The translations under genes were made by a program, and so were the position numbers. Shown piece by piece: positions 26,601 through 35,500 of a stretch of 47,082 nt of DNA. Each line of letters opens with the position of its first letter. Position 1 is the first letter of the stretch. Below the pieces are notes generated by a model. It did no database searches, had not been told where the DNA came from, and saw nothing but the letters and a program-made list of their open reading frames with translations. This stretch comes from an uncultured Opitutaceae bacterium (lineage in GTDB: Bacteria > Verrucomicrobiota > Verrucomicrobiia > Opitutales > Opitutaceae): NCBI GenBank assembly GCA_903862935.1, contig CAIOZY010000002.1, forward strand, positions 1-47,082, written 5' to 3'.

Positions 26601-26774
26601 GGCGCGGCCGCCCGCAATTCGATCGGCCGGGTCCTCGTCGGGGGAATGTCCATAGGGACCGTATTCACGCTGTTCATCGTCCCGTGCGTGTATGTCCTTG
26701 TGGCAAAGGATCATGCACAGGAACTGGCCCGGGCCAAGGCGACCGCTCCGGCCGCCGCCCCGGAGCGTGCGTGA
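23664..26774 (+). CDS. RND efflux permease (first copy of the pair)
   Basis: Proton-driven exporter of 1036 residues, HAE1 family, of the MexW/MexI-like type. Start MRFTDLFIRRPVLAIVVSLV is the first membrane helix. D401/D402 in LVVDDAIVVVEN and K925 in LIAKNGILIVEF form the proton relay. FxGP-type features of E. coli AcrB are not needed for this assignment. It is separated from the preceding adaptor by 4 bases and followed 55 bases later by a second adaptor. Sequence segments such as LNVRQYP, YIGASADLVRGF and KADK-like substitutions parallel the pump at 27977, supporting duplication. Confidence 0.92.
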   Translation: MRFTDLFIRRPVLAIVVSLVILIAGLQAIFTLNVRQYPRSQNASITVTTVYIGASADLVRGFVTVPLERAVAAADGIDYVQSQSSQGVSKITARLKLNYDPNKALAEIGSKVDSVRNNLPREAQIPALSIESADSEFAAAYLSFSSELLQQNQITDYLVRAVQPRLSAVDGVQRADILGARTFAMRIWLKPDKLAAYGISPTQVSEALAANNYLAAVGTTKGALIQVNLTANTDLRSVEEFRKLVIRQQNGAIVRLQDVADVVLGAEDYDAEVRFSGETAVFMGIFVLPNANSLDVIKRVRAEMDGISSDLPTGIQAHVAYDATKYIDTAISEVFHTLVDTLLIVVVVIFLFLGSMRSVVVPIVAIPVSLVGGVFLMQAFGFTVNLLTLLAIVLSVGLVVDDAIVVVENVERHLRDGKTPLDAALTGARELVGPLIAMTVTLAAVYAPIGLQGGLTGTLFREFAFTLAGAVIISGVVALTLSPMMAAALLRPDEEQKGLPRRIAVGFERLKGMYGRALGAVLENRGYVYAVWGTVGLAGLLMFKFLPGELAPAEDQGVIFGISDAAANATVEQTSRFSTAINKAYFSVPETDFVFQVVEPTGGFAGMVVKPWDERKRNIFSILPEVQGKLHAIPGIRIFPVLPPPLPGGGTFPVEFVISSTADFDQILPLAHQLADSAAKSGLFAFPPIIDMKVDQPQSEIVIDRDKVASLGLNLSQIGADVAAATGGNYVNWFDIAGRSYKVIPQVKRTSRLNPEQLGSLYVTGPGGKLVPLSTFATIRNSTVPRSLNRFQQLNAVTLSGVAIRPLDQALSFLEGQAAQILPKGYVIDYTGESRQLRREGGDAKFWQMMGLAFTLIFLVLAAQFNSFRDPLIILGGSVPLAIFGAAIFMFLKMPGIPFWTNGWTTTFNIYSQVGLVTLVGLIAKNGILIVEFANKLQREGRSKLEAVHEAAMTRLRPVLMTTVATVAGHFPLTLVTGAGAAARNSIGRVLVGGMSIGTVFTLFIVPCVYVLVAKDHAQELARAKATAPAAAPERA

Positions 26775-26829
26775 TGCGATTGCGCTCCGGGAGTTTTTCC
26801 TTTTTGCTCCCCCGGACTATCTGCTCCCT

Positions 26830-27966
26830 ATGAAGCTCATGACCAAACGCATCCTAGGCATGGTGGCCGCCGTCTTTCTCATCGTCGGGGCCATCGCCGC
26901 CTACAAGGTCCAGTCGATCCGGGCGCTGCAGAGCCGGATGGCAGGGATGAAGCCCCCAGCGGCGATCGTCTCCACCACGCTCGCAAAGCGGACCTCGTGG
27001 GAGCGCCGGCTGCACGCGGTCGGGACCCTCGCCGCCGTCCAGGGGGTCACCGTGAGCAACGAACTTGCGGGAATCGTCGCTAAGATCGCCTTTGAGTCTG
27101 GCCAGCGGGTGGGCGAGGGGGAACTCCTCGTCCAGTTGGACACCTCGACCGACGAGGCCCAGCTGCGCGGCCTTGATGCCCAGGCCCAGCTTGCCGCGAT
27201 CACCCTCGAGCGGGCCCGGCAGCTGCGGGCGGCCAACACCAACTCCCAGGCCGATCTGGACAGCGCGGAGGCCCAGCAGCGCGCCGCGGTCGCCGCCGCC
27301 GACAACATCCGCGCGGTGATCGGCAAGAAGACAATCCGGTCGCCCTTCGCGGGGGTGCTCGGGATCCGGCTCGTTGACCTGGGGCAGTTCCTTCCCGCCG
27401 GCGGGTCGATCGCGGCCCTTCAGGCCCTAGACCCGATCTATGCCGAGTTTACGCTCCCGCAGCAGGCCGTCGGCCAGCTCAAGGCGGGCCAGGCCGTGCA
27501 CGTGGCGATCGACGCCTTCCCGGGCACGACCTTCTCGGGCACCATCAACGCCCTCAACTCCAAGGTGGACGAGGCGACCCGCAACATCACCGTCCAGGCG
27601 ACCCTCCGCAACCCGGACGGCAGGCTCATCCCGGGGATGTTCGCCTCGGTCGACGTCGTGCTTCCATCCCGCGACGACATGATCACGCTGCCGCAGACAG
27701 CGATTGTCTACAATCCGTACGGGAGCGCCGTGTACGTCGTCGAGTCGGTGCGCGACGAGGCGGGGACGGTGTCGCAGGTGGTCCGCCAGCATTTCGTGAC
27801 CCTCGGGGAAACCCGCGGAGACCAGGTCGCCGTCGTCAAGGGAGTCAACGCCGGGGAGGAGATCGTCACTGCCGGCCAGATCAAGCTCCGGAACGGCTCG
27901 CCGGTCCAGGTCAACAACGCGTCCGTGCCGCCCGACAACGCCGCGCCGACTCCGCCGAACACCTGA
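26830..27966 (+). CDS. RND efflux periplasmic adaptor (second copy)
   Basis: Membrane-fusion protein of 378 residues, again with an N-terminal membrane anchor (ILGMVAAVFLIVGAIAAYKV) and no lipobox. AVQGVTVSNELAGIVAKIAF and TIRSPFAGVLGIRLVDLGQF are the two lipoyl halves; LDPIYAEFTLPQQAVGQL starts the barrel. Segment by segment it parallels the adaptor at 22529. The ATG at 26830 opens on the anchor; a longer open frame reaching back into the preceding pump gene is rejected. The pump at 27977 follows after 10 bases. Confidence 0.9.
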   Translation: MKLMTKRILGMVAAVFLIVGAIAAYKVQSIRALQSRMAGMKPPAAIVSTTLAKRTSWERRLHAVGTLAAVQGVTVSNELAGIVAKIAFESGQRVGEGELLVQLDTSTDEAQLRGLDAQAQLAAITLERARQLRAANTNSQADLDSAEAQQRAAVAAADNIRAVIGKKTIRSPFAGVLGIRLVDLGQFLPAGGSIAALQALDPIYAEFTLPQQAVGQLKAGQAVHVAIDAFPGTTFSGTINALNSKVDEATRNITVQATLRNPDGRLIPGMFASVDVVLPSRDDMITLPQTAIVYNPYGSAVYVVESVRDEAGTVSQVVRQHFVTLGETRGDQVAVVKGVNAGEEIVTAGQIKLRNGSPVQVNNASVPPDNAAPTPPNT

Positions 27967-27976
27967 CGGCCGGTCC

Positions 27977-30900
27977 ATGAATTTCACCGACATCTTCATC
28001 AAGCGGCCGGTCTTGGCGACGGTCGTCAGCCTGCTGATCCTCTTCGTGGGGCTCAGGTCGATCTCGCTTTTGAACGTCCGGCAGTACCCGGTGAGCAACA
28101 GCACCGTCGTGACGGTCTCGACGATCTACACGGGGGCGAGCGCCGACCTGATCCAGGGCTTCATCACGACCCCGCTGGAGAAGCAGATCGCGAGCGCCGA
28201 TGGCATCGACTACATCGAGTCCAACAGCGCCTCGGGGGCGAGCGCGATCATCGTGCACCTGGTGCTCAACTACGACCCGAACGCCGCGATCGCGCAGATC
28301 ATCTCCAAGATCGACAAGGTCCGAAACCAGCTGCCTGCCGGGGCGCTGCCGCCGACGATCGACGTGCAGGTGGGCGAGTCGACGGCCGCCATGTACCTGA
28401 GCTTCTCCAGCGAGCAGCTCGACAGCAACCAGATCACCGACTACCTGACCCGGGTCGTCCAGCCAAAGCTCTCGGCGATCAGCGGGGTGCAGAGCGCCCA
28501 GGTGCTCGGGGCCCACGTCTTCGCGATGCGCATCTGGCTGAAGCCCGACCGGCTCGCCGCCTACGGCATCAGCCCCTCGCAGGTCAGCCAGGCGCTCGCC
28601 GCGAACAACGCGCTCGCTGCGGTCGGGGCGACCAAGGGGTCCTTGATCTCCATCAACCTGAACGCCGCGACCGACCTGCACACGGCGGATGAATTCCGGC
28701 AGCTGGTCGTCAAGCAGGCCAAGGGTGCCATCATCCGGCTGGGCGACGTCGCCGACGTGGAGCTCGGCTCCGAGAGCTACGACACGGAGGTCCGCTTCAA
28801 CGGCCAGAGCGCGACCTTCATCGGGATCAACATCCTGCCGACGGCAAACGCCCTGGACGTGATCGACGGGGTGAAGCGGGTTGTGCCCGAGATCACGGCG
28901 GCGCTGCCGGCGGGGCTGAAGCTGACGATCGTCTACGACTCGACGGCCTACATCCACAACGCGATCGACGAGGTGGTGAACACGCTCGTGGAGGCGCTCG
29001 CGATCGTGGTGATCGTCATCTTCCTGTTCCTCGGGTCCTTCCGCTCGGTCGTGATTCCGATCGTCGCCATGCCGCTGTCGCTCATCGGGGCCTGCTTCCT
29101 GATGCTGGCGATGGGCTTCACGATCAACCTGCTGACGCTGCTTGCGATGGTGCTCGCCGTGGGGTTGGTGGTCGACGACGCGATCGTCGTCGTCGAGAAC
29201 ATCCACCGCCACATGGAGGAGGGCATGCACGGCATGGAGGCCGCGCTTAAGGGGGCCCGCGAACTGGGCGGGCCGGTGGTCGCGATGACGATCACCCTGG
29301 CGGCCGTTTACGCGCCGATCGGATTCGAGGGAGGCCTAACGGGGACCCTCTTCAGGGAGTTCGCCTTCACGCTCGTCGGGGCGGTCATCATATCGGGGGT
29401 CGTCGCCCTGACGCTCTCCCCCATGATGTGCTCGCGCCTCCTGCGGCACGATCCGGACAAGCGCGGGTTCGCGGAATTCCTCGACCGGAGTTTCGACAAA
29501 CTGCGCGACCGCTACGAGCGGGTACTGTCCGGGGTCATGAAGACCTGGCCGGTGATGCTGATCATTCCGGTCGTGTCCCTGATCCTGATCGTGCCCTTCT
29601 ACACGATGACCAAGCAGGAGCTCGCCCCCAACGAAGACCAGGGGCTCATCGTCGCCAGGGCCTTCGGGGCCTCCAATGCGAACGTCGACCAGACCGCCTT
29701 CTACGGGGCACAGATGGAGAAGGTCTTCCGCTCCTTCCCCGAGACCGCGAACGTCTTCCAGGTCTTCGGGGCGATCTCGAGCAGCGCGGCGAGCGGAGTC
29801 GCCAACGCCGCGATCGGCGGCATGGTCTTCAAGCCGTGGGGCCAGCGCGAGCGGGGAACGGTCGAACTGCTCCCGGAGGTGACGGCCAAGCTCGGCACCG
29901 TAACCGGGTTCAAGACGCTCGCCTTCCTCAGGCCGCCCCTTCCCGGCGGCGGGGCCGGGGCGCCGGTCCAGTTTGTGATCCTGTCGACGGACACCCCGAT
30001 CCGCATGGCCCAGGTGGCCGACCAGCTCGTCTCCGGGGCGATGCGCAGCGGGCTCTTCAACTATGCCGACAGCGACCTGAAGCTCGACCAGCCCCGGGGA
30101 GACCTCGTGATCGACCGCAACAAGGCGGCGGCCATGGGCGTGAACATGCAGCAGGTCGCCAACGACGTCGGCTCCCTCCTGGGCGGGGGATACGTCAACT
30201 TCTTCAACATCCAGGGCAACAGCTACAAGGTGATCCCGCTCGTCGAGCGGGTCGAACGCCTCAACCCGCAGCAGCTGAATGACTACTACGTGAGCACGGG
30301 CTCCAGCTCGCTTGTCCCGCTTTCGACCTTCGCCTCGATCCGCACCGAGGTCCAGCCGCAGGCCCTGAACCACTTCCAGCAGCTGAACTCTGCGACGATC
30401 TCCCTCGTGCCGCGGCCCGGCGTCACCCAGTCCGACGCCCTGGAATACCTGCGAGGCCAGGCCGCCGCGGTCTTCCCCTCGGGCTACGGCTACGACTATG
30501 GAGGCCAGTCGAGGCAGTTCATCCAGGAGGGCAGCTCGCTCGTCCTGGCATTCGCCTTCGGCGCGATCATCATCTTCCTGGTCCTGGCAGCGCAGTTCGA
30601 AAGCTTCCGCGACCCGTTCATCATTCTGCTCGGGAGCGTCCCGATGACCCTGGTGGGGGCGCTGGCCTTCCTGTTCCTGGGGGCCTCGACGATCAACATC
30701 TACACCCAGGTCGGGTTCATCACCCTGGTGGGCCTGATCAGCAAGCACGGGATCTTGATCACGCAGTTTGCGAACCAGCTCCAGGACGAGGGCCGGAGCA
30801 AGATGGAGGCGATCGAGCACGCCGCCGGCGTCCGGCTTCGCCCGATCCTGATGACCACGGCGGCGATGGTGCTCGGCGTCGTCCCGCTGGTGGTCGCCTC

Positions 30901-31063
30901 CGGGGCCGGAGCGGCGAGCCGCTACGCCATCGGCATCGTGATCGTCACCGGCATGTCCGTCGGGACCCTCTTCACCCTGTTTGTTATCCCCTCCGTCTAC
31001 ATGCTGATCGCCCGCGATCGCTCCAAGGATAAAGCCCCCCCTTCACAACCCGCCCACGCATGA
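27977..31063 (+). CDS. RND efflux permease (second copy of the pair)
   Basis: Proton-driven exporter of 1028 residues. It starts MNFTDIFIKRPVLATVVSLL and carries LNVRQYPVSNSTVVTVSTIY, parallel to the pump at 23664. D400/D401 (LVVDDAIVVVEN) and K923 complete the proton relay; K923 is followed by His (SKHGILI) where the other three pumps of this window have Asn. The stop overlaps the start of the TolC-like gene by four bases (ATGA, 31060-31063), so this pump and the channel are probably translationally coupled. Confidence 0.92.
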   Translation: MNFTDIFIKRPVLATVVSLLILFVGLRSISLLNVRQYPVSNSTVVTVSTIYTGASADLIQGFITTPLEKQIASADGIDYIESNSASGASAIIVHLVLNYDPNAAIAQIISKIDKVRNQLPAGALPPTIDVQVGESTAAMYLSFSSEQLDSNQITDYLTRVVQPKLSAISGVQSAQVLGAHVFAMRIWLKPDRLAAYGISPSQVSQALAANNALAAVGATKGSLISINLNAATDLHTADEFRQLVVKQAKGAIIRLGDVADVELGSESYDTEVRFNGQSATFIGINILPTANALDVIDGVKRVVPEITAALPAGLKLTIVYDSTAYIHNAIDEVVNTLVEALAIVVIVIFLFLGSFRSVVIPIVAMPLSLIGACFLMLAMGFTINLLTLLAMVLAVGLVVDDAIVVVENIHRHMEEGMHGMEAALKGARELGGPVVAMTITLAAVYAPIGFEGGLTGTLFREFAFTLVGAVIISGVVALTLSPMMCSRLLRHDPDKRGFAEFLDRSFDKLRDRYERVLSGVMKTWPVMLIIPVVSLILIVPFYTMTKQELAPNEDQGLIVARAFGASNANVDQTAFYGAQMEKVFRSFPETANVFQVFGAISSSAASGVANAAIGGMVFKPWGQRERGTVELLPEVTAKLGTVTGFKTLAFLRPPLPGGGAGAPVQFVILSTDTPIRMAQVADQLVSGAMRSGLFNYADSDLKLDQPRGDLVIDRNKAAAMGVNMQQVANDVGSLLGGGYVNFFNIQGNSYKVIPLVERVERLNPQQLNDYYVSTGSSSLVPLSTFASIRTEVQPQALNHFQQLNSATISLVPRPGVTQSDALEYLRGQAAAVFPSGYGYDYGGQSRQFIQEGSSLVLAFAFGAIIIFLVLAAQFESFRDPFIILLGSVPMTLVGALAFLFLGASTINIYTQVGFITLVGLISKHGILITQFANQLQDEGRSKMEAIEHAAGVRLRPILMTTAAMVLGVVPLVVASGAGAASRYAIGIVIVTGMSVGTLFTLFVIPSVYMLIARDRSKDKAPPSQPAHA

Positions 31064-32397
31064 AAATCAGAGCGACTCTTGCCACCGCCCTTGCGGCCCT
31101 GGCCCTTTCCGGGGCCGTCCGCGCCCAGACCTCCGAGGGCGGCACCGCCACGCTGCCCGACAAGCTGGATCTGAAGTCCGCGATCCTCTACGCGCTGGAC
31201 CACAACTACACGATCCGCCAGGCCCGGGAGCAGATCCGCGTCCAGGAGGGAGTCATCCTCCAGGTCGAGTCCCAGCGCATCCCCAATGTCGTGGCGATCG
31301 GCCAGTACCAGAGGAACGCCTCCGACATCTCGAGCAGTTCCCCGCCTGAAACCTCGAGCTGGGCGGTGGAACTGAAGGCGACGCAGGCCCTGTACGCCGG
31401 CGGCGGGATCGATTCGTCGGTCAAGGGGGCACGGCTCGCCCGCGAGGCCGCGCTCTACGACCTGCAGGCGACGATCAATGCGGCCCTATTGGACGTGCGC
31501 ACGCGCTTCCTCGGCGTCCTTCTCGCCCGCGAGAAGGTCCGCGTCCAGGAGGACAACATCGAGCTCTACACCCGCCAGCTCAAGGATACCGAGAACCAGT
31601 TCCACGCGGGCACAGTCTCCAATTTCGAGGTTCTGCGCTCTGAGGTCTCGCTCGCCAACGCGCAACCCGACCTCATCACAGCCCGCAACAACTACCGCAT
31701 CGGGATCGAGCAGCTGAGGCAGGCACTCGGCGTTCCGGCGGCGCCCGCGGGCGTTCCCGTCCCGTTCCCTGAGGTCGTGGGCGCCCTGGACTTCACCCCG
31801 GAGACCTACGAGGCCGACTCGGCCCTCTCCGCCGCCCATGCGAACCGGCCCGAGCTGCTCCGGATCGCCAAGCTCCAGGAGTCCGGCGAGCAGGCGGTTG
31901 TTGTCGCCAAGTCTACCTATTATCCGAACCTCTCGGCCTTCGGGGCCTACGAGTGGGTCGGGGCAGGCCTGAAGTACACGAACGTCAACGAGAACGGCTG
32001 GCTCGTGGGGCTGCAGTCCTCCTGGTCGATATTCGACGGGCGGGCGACCGCGGGCCGCGTCCGCCAGGCCAGCTCCCAGCTGGAGCAGGCCAAGCTGACG
32101 TACGCCTCCGCCGAGCTCGGGGTCGAGGTCGAGGTGCGCCAGGCCCTCTCGTCTCTGCAGGAGGCCGCGGAACTGGTGGCGGCCAGCCGAAAGACCGTGG
32201 AGCAGGCCGACGAGGCGCTTCGCCTTGCCAACGCCCGTTACCACGCCGGCTCGGCCACGCAGCTTGATGTTCTCACCAGCCAGGTTTCGCTCACGCAGGC
32301 CCGGACGAACGTCCTGCAGGCGAGCTACAACTACACGGTCGCCCTCGCGTCTATGCGCAAGGCGGTCGGTCTCGGGGACGCCTTCATCGGGCGCTAA
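31060..32397 (+). CDS. TolC-family outer membrane efflux protein
   Basis: Outer-membrane channel of 445 residues that completes tripartite efflux. A signal peptide (TLATALAALALSGAVRAQ) is followed by two OEP repeats: the first around DLKSAILYALDHNYTIRQAR, the second around AHANRPELLRIAKLQESGEQ. Coiled-coil helices with a Gly/Ala-rich turn (LYAGGGIDSSVKGARLA) and a second YHAGSATQLDVLTSQVSLTQ segment show the internal duplication of the family. It is the only channel gene in the window, so it may serve all four pumps. Confidence 0.9.
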   Translation: MKIRATLATALAALALSGAVRAQTSEGGTATLPDKLDLKSAILYALDHNYTIRQAREQIRVQEGVILQVESQRIPNVVAIGQYQRNASDISSSSPPETSSWAVELKATQALYAGGGIDSSVKGARLAREAALYDLQATINAALLDVRTRFLGVLLAREKVRVQEDNIELYTRQLKDTENQFHAGTVSNFEVLRSEVSLANAQPDLITARNNYRIGIEQLRQALGVPAAPAGVPVPFPEVVGALDFTPETYEADSALSAAHANRPELLRIAKLQESGEQAVVVAKSTYYPNLSAFGAYEWVGAGLKYTNVNENGWLVGLQSSWSIFDGRATAGRVRQASSQLEQAKLTYASAELGVEVEVRQALSSLQEAAELVAASRKTVEQADEALRLANARYHAGSATQLDVLTSQVSLTQARTNVLQASYNYTVALASMRKAVGLGDAFIGR

Positions 32398-32406
32398 GGC
32401 CCGTCG

Positions 32407-35400
32407 ATGACGCAGCGGCGGCTCGTCCTGACGTGCCTGGGGGTTGCCCTGGCCGCGGCGGCGGTCGCGGCGGCGCTTGTGCTCAGCCCGCCGGTCCAGA
32501 CCTGGGCGGTTCGCCGAGCCCTCGCGTCCCGGCGCGGCTGGGAAGGGACCTCCGTCGGGCGGGTGTCCGCCGGCCTGCGCTCCGTCACGCTCAATTCCGT
32601 CCGGATCGAGGCTGGGGGCGCGGTCCTGGACATCCCGCTGCTGGAGGCCGAGCTGCCGACGGTCCCCGCATTCTTTGGGGGGCGGATCGCGATCCGGCGG
32701 CTATCGGCCCGTGGCTGGACGCTCGACCTGAGCCGAGCCGGCCCCGCAACGGGACCCAAGCAGGCGTCGTACCGGGCCCTGCCGTCGGCGCGGGAGGCGG
32801 ATTTTCCGGGGATCATCGCCTCGGCATGGGCCGCCGAGGCGGCGGGGCAGGAGCAGCCCGTCCCCGCGTTTTCGGGCGTCCTCGCCCGGCTCCGGCTCCC
32901 CGTGGAGCTCTCGCTTGACCGCGTCGACCTCGACGGCGAGGTCGTCCTCCCCGCCCCGCCCGGAGCCGCGCGCGCACACGTGAGGATCGGGGGCGGAGGA
33001 ATCGCCCCGGGCAGTGCCGGCAGCTTCACCTTCGCGATCGCAGCGGACTTCGCCCCCGCCAAGGCGGCGGTGAGCGCCGTGGTAGCGGACGGCGTTCTCA
33101 GCGCGACGCTCGGCCCTGAGCGGACCTTCACCCGGGTCTCCGCGCGAATCAATGCGTCCGCGACCGGCCCCAAGTTTCCCCGCGGGGTCCGCCTGTCGGC
33201 CGATCTGGCCGCGTCCCGCGGGCCCTTGGGGGAAGTCTACACGGCGACCCTGGCTGGCGACACGCGCGAGCTCTTTGGCCTTCAGGCCGAGTTTTCGGGC
33301 ACAACCCGCCGTCTGGTGGGGTCCTGGAAGGTTGACCTAAGCGATGACGATGTGAACCCGTTCTGGCTCGGCCGGGCGCTGCCGCTTTTTGACGCCGTGG
33401 GCAAGGGCCGCTTCGACACGGAACTGGCTGCGGGGCAGACCCATGTCAGCGGGACGCTGAACCTCACTGCGGATAGGCTGACGGCGATCGGGCCCGAGCT
33501 TGCGGGGGTGGGCGGAGTGAAGCTCGCCGCCGACTTTGACCTCACCCAGCGCGGGGCTCTCCTGCGGGTAGACCACCTCAGGGCGACCCTGGCCGGGGCC
33601 CAGCCCGTCCTCACGGTCCAGGGCCTCCAGCCGTTCGCCTTCAACGCCGACACGGGCGAACTGCAGGTGGCGGACGCCTCGAGCGACGTCCTGGGAATCG
33701 TGTTGCAGGGGGTCCCTGTGGAGTGGGCCCAGCCGTTCTTTTCGGACACCTCGATGGGCGGCGGACCGCTCCGGGGCGAACTTGCGGCCTCCGCGGCGGC
33801 CGGGGGCCTGCACCTGCGCTCGAAGTCGCCGCTCACCCTGGCGAGCGCCTCCGTCTCGCATGCGGGCCGGCCGCTCGCCTCCGACCTGGGGCTCCGGGTC
33901 GATCTTTCGGCCGATGACACTCCCCAGGGCTGGCAGGTTGAATGCGCGGGCCAGATCCTCTCGCAGGGGCCGGCCCTGAGTTTTTCGGCCCGGTGCGGCC
34001 GGCTGGCGGGCCGGGACCAGCCGATGAGGGTCGCCGGGCACATGGAGGGCGACCTGGCCGCGCTGTCGGCCCAGCCCGCAGCCCGCTTTGGCGCAGCCCG
34101 GGCTGTCCCGGCCGGCCGGCCGGTCCTGATCCGCGGCAGGGTCGCGGCGGATTTCACAGGGGAGATCTCCGCCCACCGCCTGTTCCAGGCGAAGATCGAG
34201 GTCTCGGGTGTGGAGGCCGACCCGGCGCTGTCGGTCGAGACCATGCCGACGGTCGCCGCGGAGATTCGGGCCGACATCGGTCCGGACGGCCGCATGGCGA
34301 TCGCTGTTCCCCTCAGCCTGGAGAGGGCCGGACGCAAGTCGGATCTAGCGCTCGAGCTCACCGTGGAGAAGACCCCGGGCGGACTGGCCGTGGACGGCTC
34401 GGTCGCAAGCAGCCGGCTTTGCCTTGAGGACGCGAGGATCCTGGCGGCCCCGTGGGCCGGCGCTGGCCGGCCCGGCTCAGGGCCGGGCGCGGGATCAAGG
34501 GCCGCTCCGGTCCCGCCCGCTGCGGGTCTGTCCGGACAGGTTCTTGTCTCCTTGCGGGCGGTCGAAGGACCGGGGTGGACCGCAAGCGATCTCACCGCGA
34601 GATTGGTTGCCGCCCCGGGGCAGCTGCGGATCGAGGGCCTCAGGGCGGGTCTGTCCGACGGGAGCACGTGCCGGCTGGGCGCAACCGTCACCCCAGGACC
34701 CGCGGGACGTTGGGACGCTTATTCGGGTGACGTCACGGTCGAGAATTTCGACATGGGCCCGGTCCTCCGGGCCCTCGGGGGCGGCCCCCAGCCGATTCTG
34801 GAGGGCAGGTTCGACGCGACCGCGCAGATTTCCGGGACCGGTTTCGCCCCGGGCGCCCTTGAGGCCAGCCTTCAGGGCCGGGTATCCCTCAGCAGCCGGG
34901 GCGGGGTGTTCCGTGCGCTCCGGGCGGACATCGCCGAGGCGATCAAACAGTCCCCTTCGAAGCTTTCCGAGGCCCTGGGGACGGTGACCTCCCTGTTCGG
35001 CAAGAATAAGGAGGCCGAAAAATTCATCGACAAGCAGGGGCAGGTCGCCGTGCAGATCACCGAGTCGTTCCGCGAGGTCCACTACGACCAGCTGAGCGTC
35101 ACAGTGGAGCGCGGCGCCGACCGGAACATCCGGCTGTCAGAGTTTGCGCTCATTTCCCCGGAGGTCCGGCTCGGCGGGACCGGGACCGTGACGTACCAGG
35201 AGGGAACGCCGGTTGGGGCCCAGCCGCTGGACCTCACGCTGCAGGTCGGCGCGCGCGGGCGCACGGGCTCGCTGCTCAAGTCAGCGGGGCTGCTCGGGGA
35301 GTCGACCGATGACCTGGGGTACGCGGCGCTGGCGTCCCCGGTCCACCTCGGGGGCTCCCTGCGGGAGCCCGACCCCGGCCAATGGAGGGACCTGCTCGTC

Positions 35401-35457
35401 AAGGCGGCCCTGCGCAAGGCGGCCGGAAACCTCCTCGACAAGCTCCTCGGCAAGTAG
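32407..35457 (+). CDS. Large AsmA-like membrane-anchored protein
   Basis: Protein of 1016 residues with one N-terminal membrane helix (LVLTCLGVALAAAAVAAALVL) and a long periplasmic region rich in beta strands. The C-terminal third resembles the AsmA/TamB/YhdP group: a segment GRVSLSSRGGVFRALRADIA, a short helix, then ISPEVRLGGTGTVTYQEGTP and a closing LGGSLREP. Members of this group form lipid-conducting bridges between the membranes. The family call rests on overall pattern, not on a catalytic motif. It starts 9 bases after the TolC-like gene. The central 600 residues have no motif I recognise. Confidence 0.55.
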   Translation: MTQRRLVLTCLGVALAAAAVAAALVLSPPVQTWAVRRALASRRGWEGTSVGRVSAGLRSVTLNSVRIEAGGAVLDIPLLEAELPTVPAFFGGRIAIRRLSARGWTLDLSRAGPATGPKQASYRALPSAREADFPGIIASAWAAEAAGQEQPVPAFSGVLARLRLPVELSLDRVDLDGEVVLPAPPGAARAHVRIGGGGIAPGSAGSFTFAIAADFAPAKAAVSAVVADGVLSATLGPERTFTRVSARINASATGPKFPRGVRLSADLAASRGPLGEVYTATLAGDTRELFGLQAEFSGTTRRLVGSWKVDLSDDDVNPFWLGRALPLFDAVGKGRFDTELAAGQTHVSGTLNLTADRLTAIGPELAGVGGVKLAADFDLTQRGALLRVDHLRATLAGAQPVLTVQGLQPFAFNADTGELQVADASSDVLGIVLQGVPVEWAQPFFSDTSMGGGPLRGELAASAAAGGLHLRSKSPLTLASASVSHAGRPLASDLGLRVDLSADDTPQGWQVECAGQILSQGPALSFSARCGRLAGRDQPMRVAGHMEGDLAALSAQPAARFGAARAVPAGRPVLIRGRVAADFTGEISAHRLFQAKIEVSGVEADPALSVETMPTVAAEIRADIGPDGRMAIAVPLSLERAGRKSDLALELTVEKTPGGLAVDGSVASSRLCLEDARILAAPWAGAGRPGSGPGAGSRAAPVPPAAGLSGQVLVSLRAVEGPGWTASDLTARLVAAPGQLRIEGLRAGLSDGSTCRLGATVTPGPAGRWDAYSGDVTVENFDMGPVLRALGGGPQPILEGRFDATAQISGTGFAPGALEASLQGRVSLSSRGGVFRALRADIAEAIKQSPSKLSEALGTVTSLFGKNKEAEKFIDKQGQVAVQITESFREVHYDQLSVTVERGADRNIRLSEFALISPEVRLGGTGTVTYQEGTPVGAQPLDLTLQVGARGRTGSLLKSAGLLGESTDDLGYAALASPVHLGGSLREPDPGQWRDLLVKAALRKAAGNLLDKLLGK

Positions 35458-35500
35458 GCGAAAGGTTGCCAGCGCGCCCCCGGCTCGCCATCATGCCGGG

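Noticed and set aside
35213-35500. Longer N-terminus for the ATPase reaching back into the AsmA-like gene.
   Set aside because: The extra residues are an out-of-phase, Arg/Ser-rich reading of the upstream gene; the conserved ATPase strand begins just after GTG 35501.
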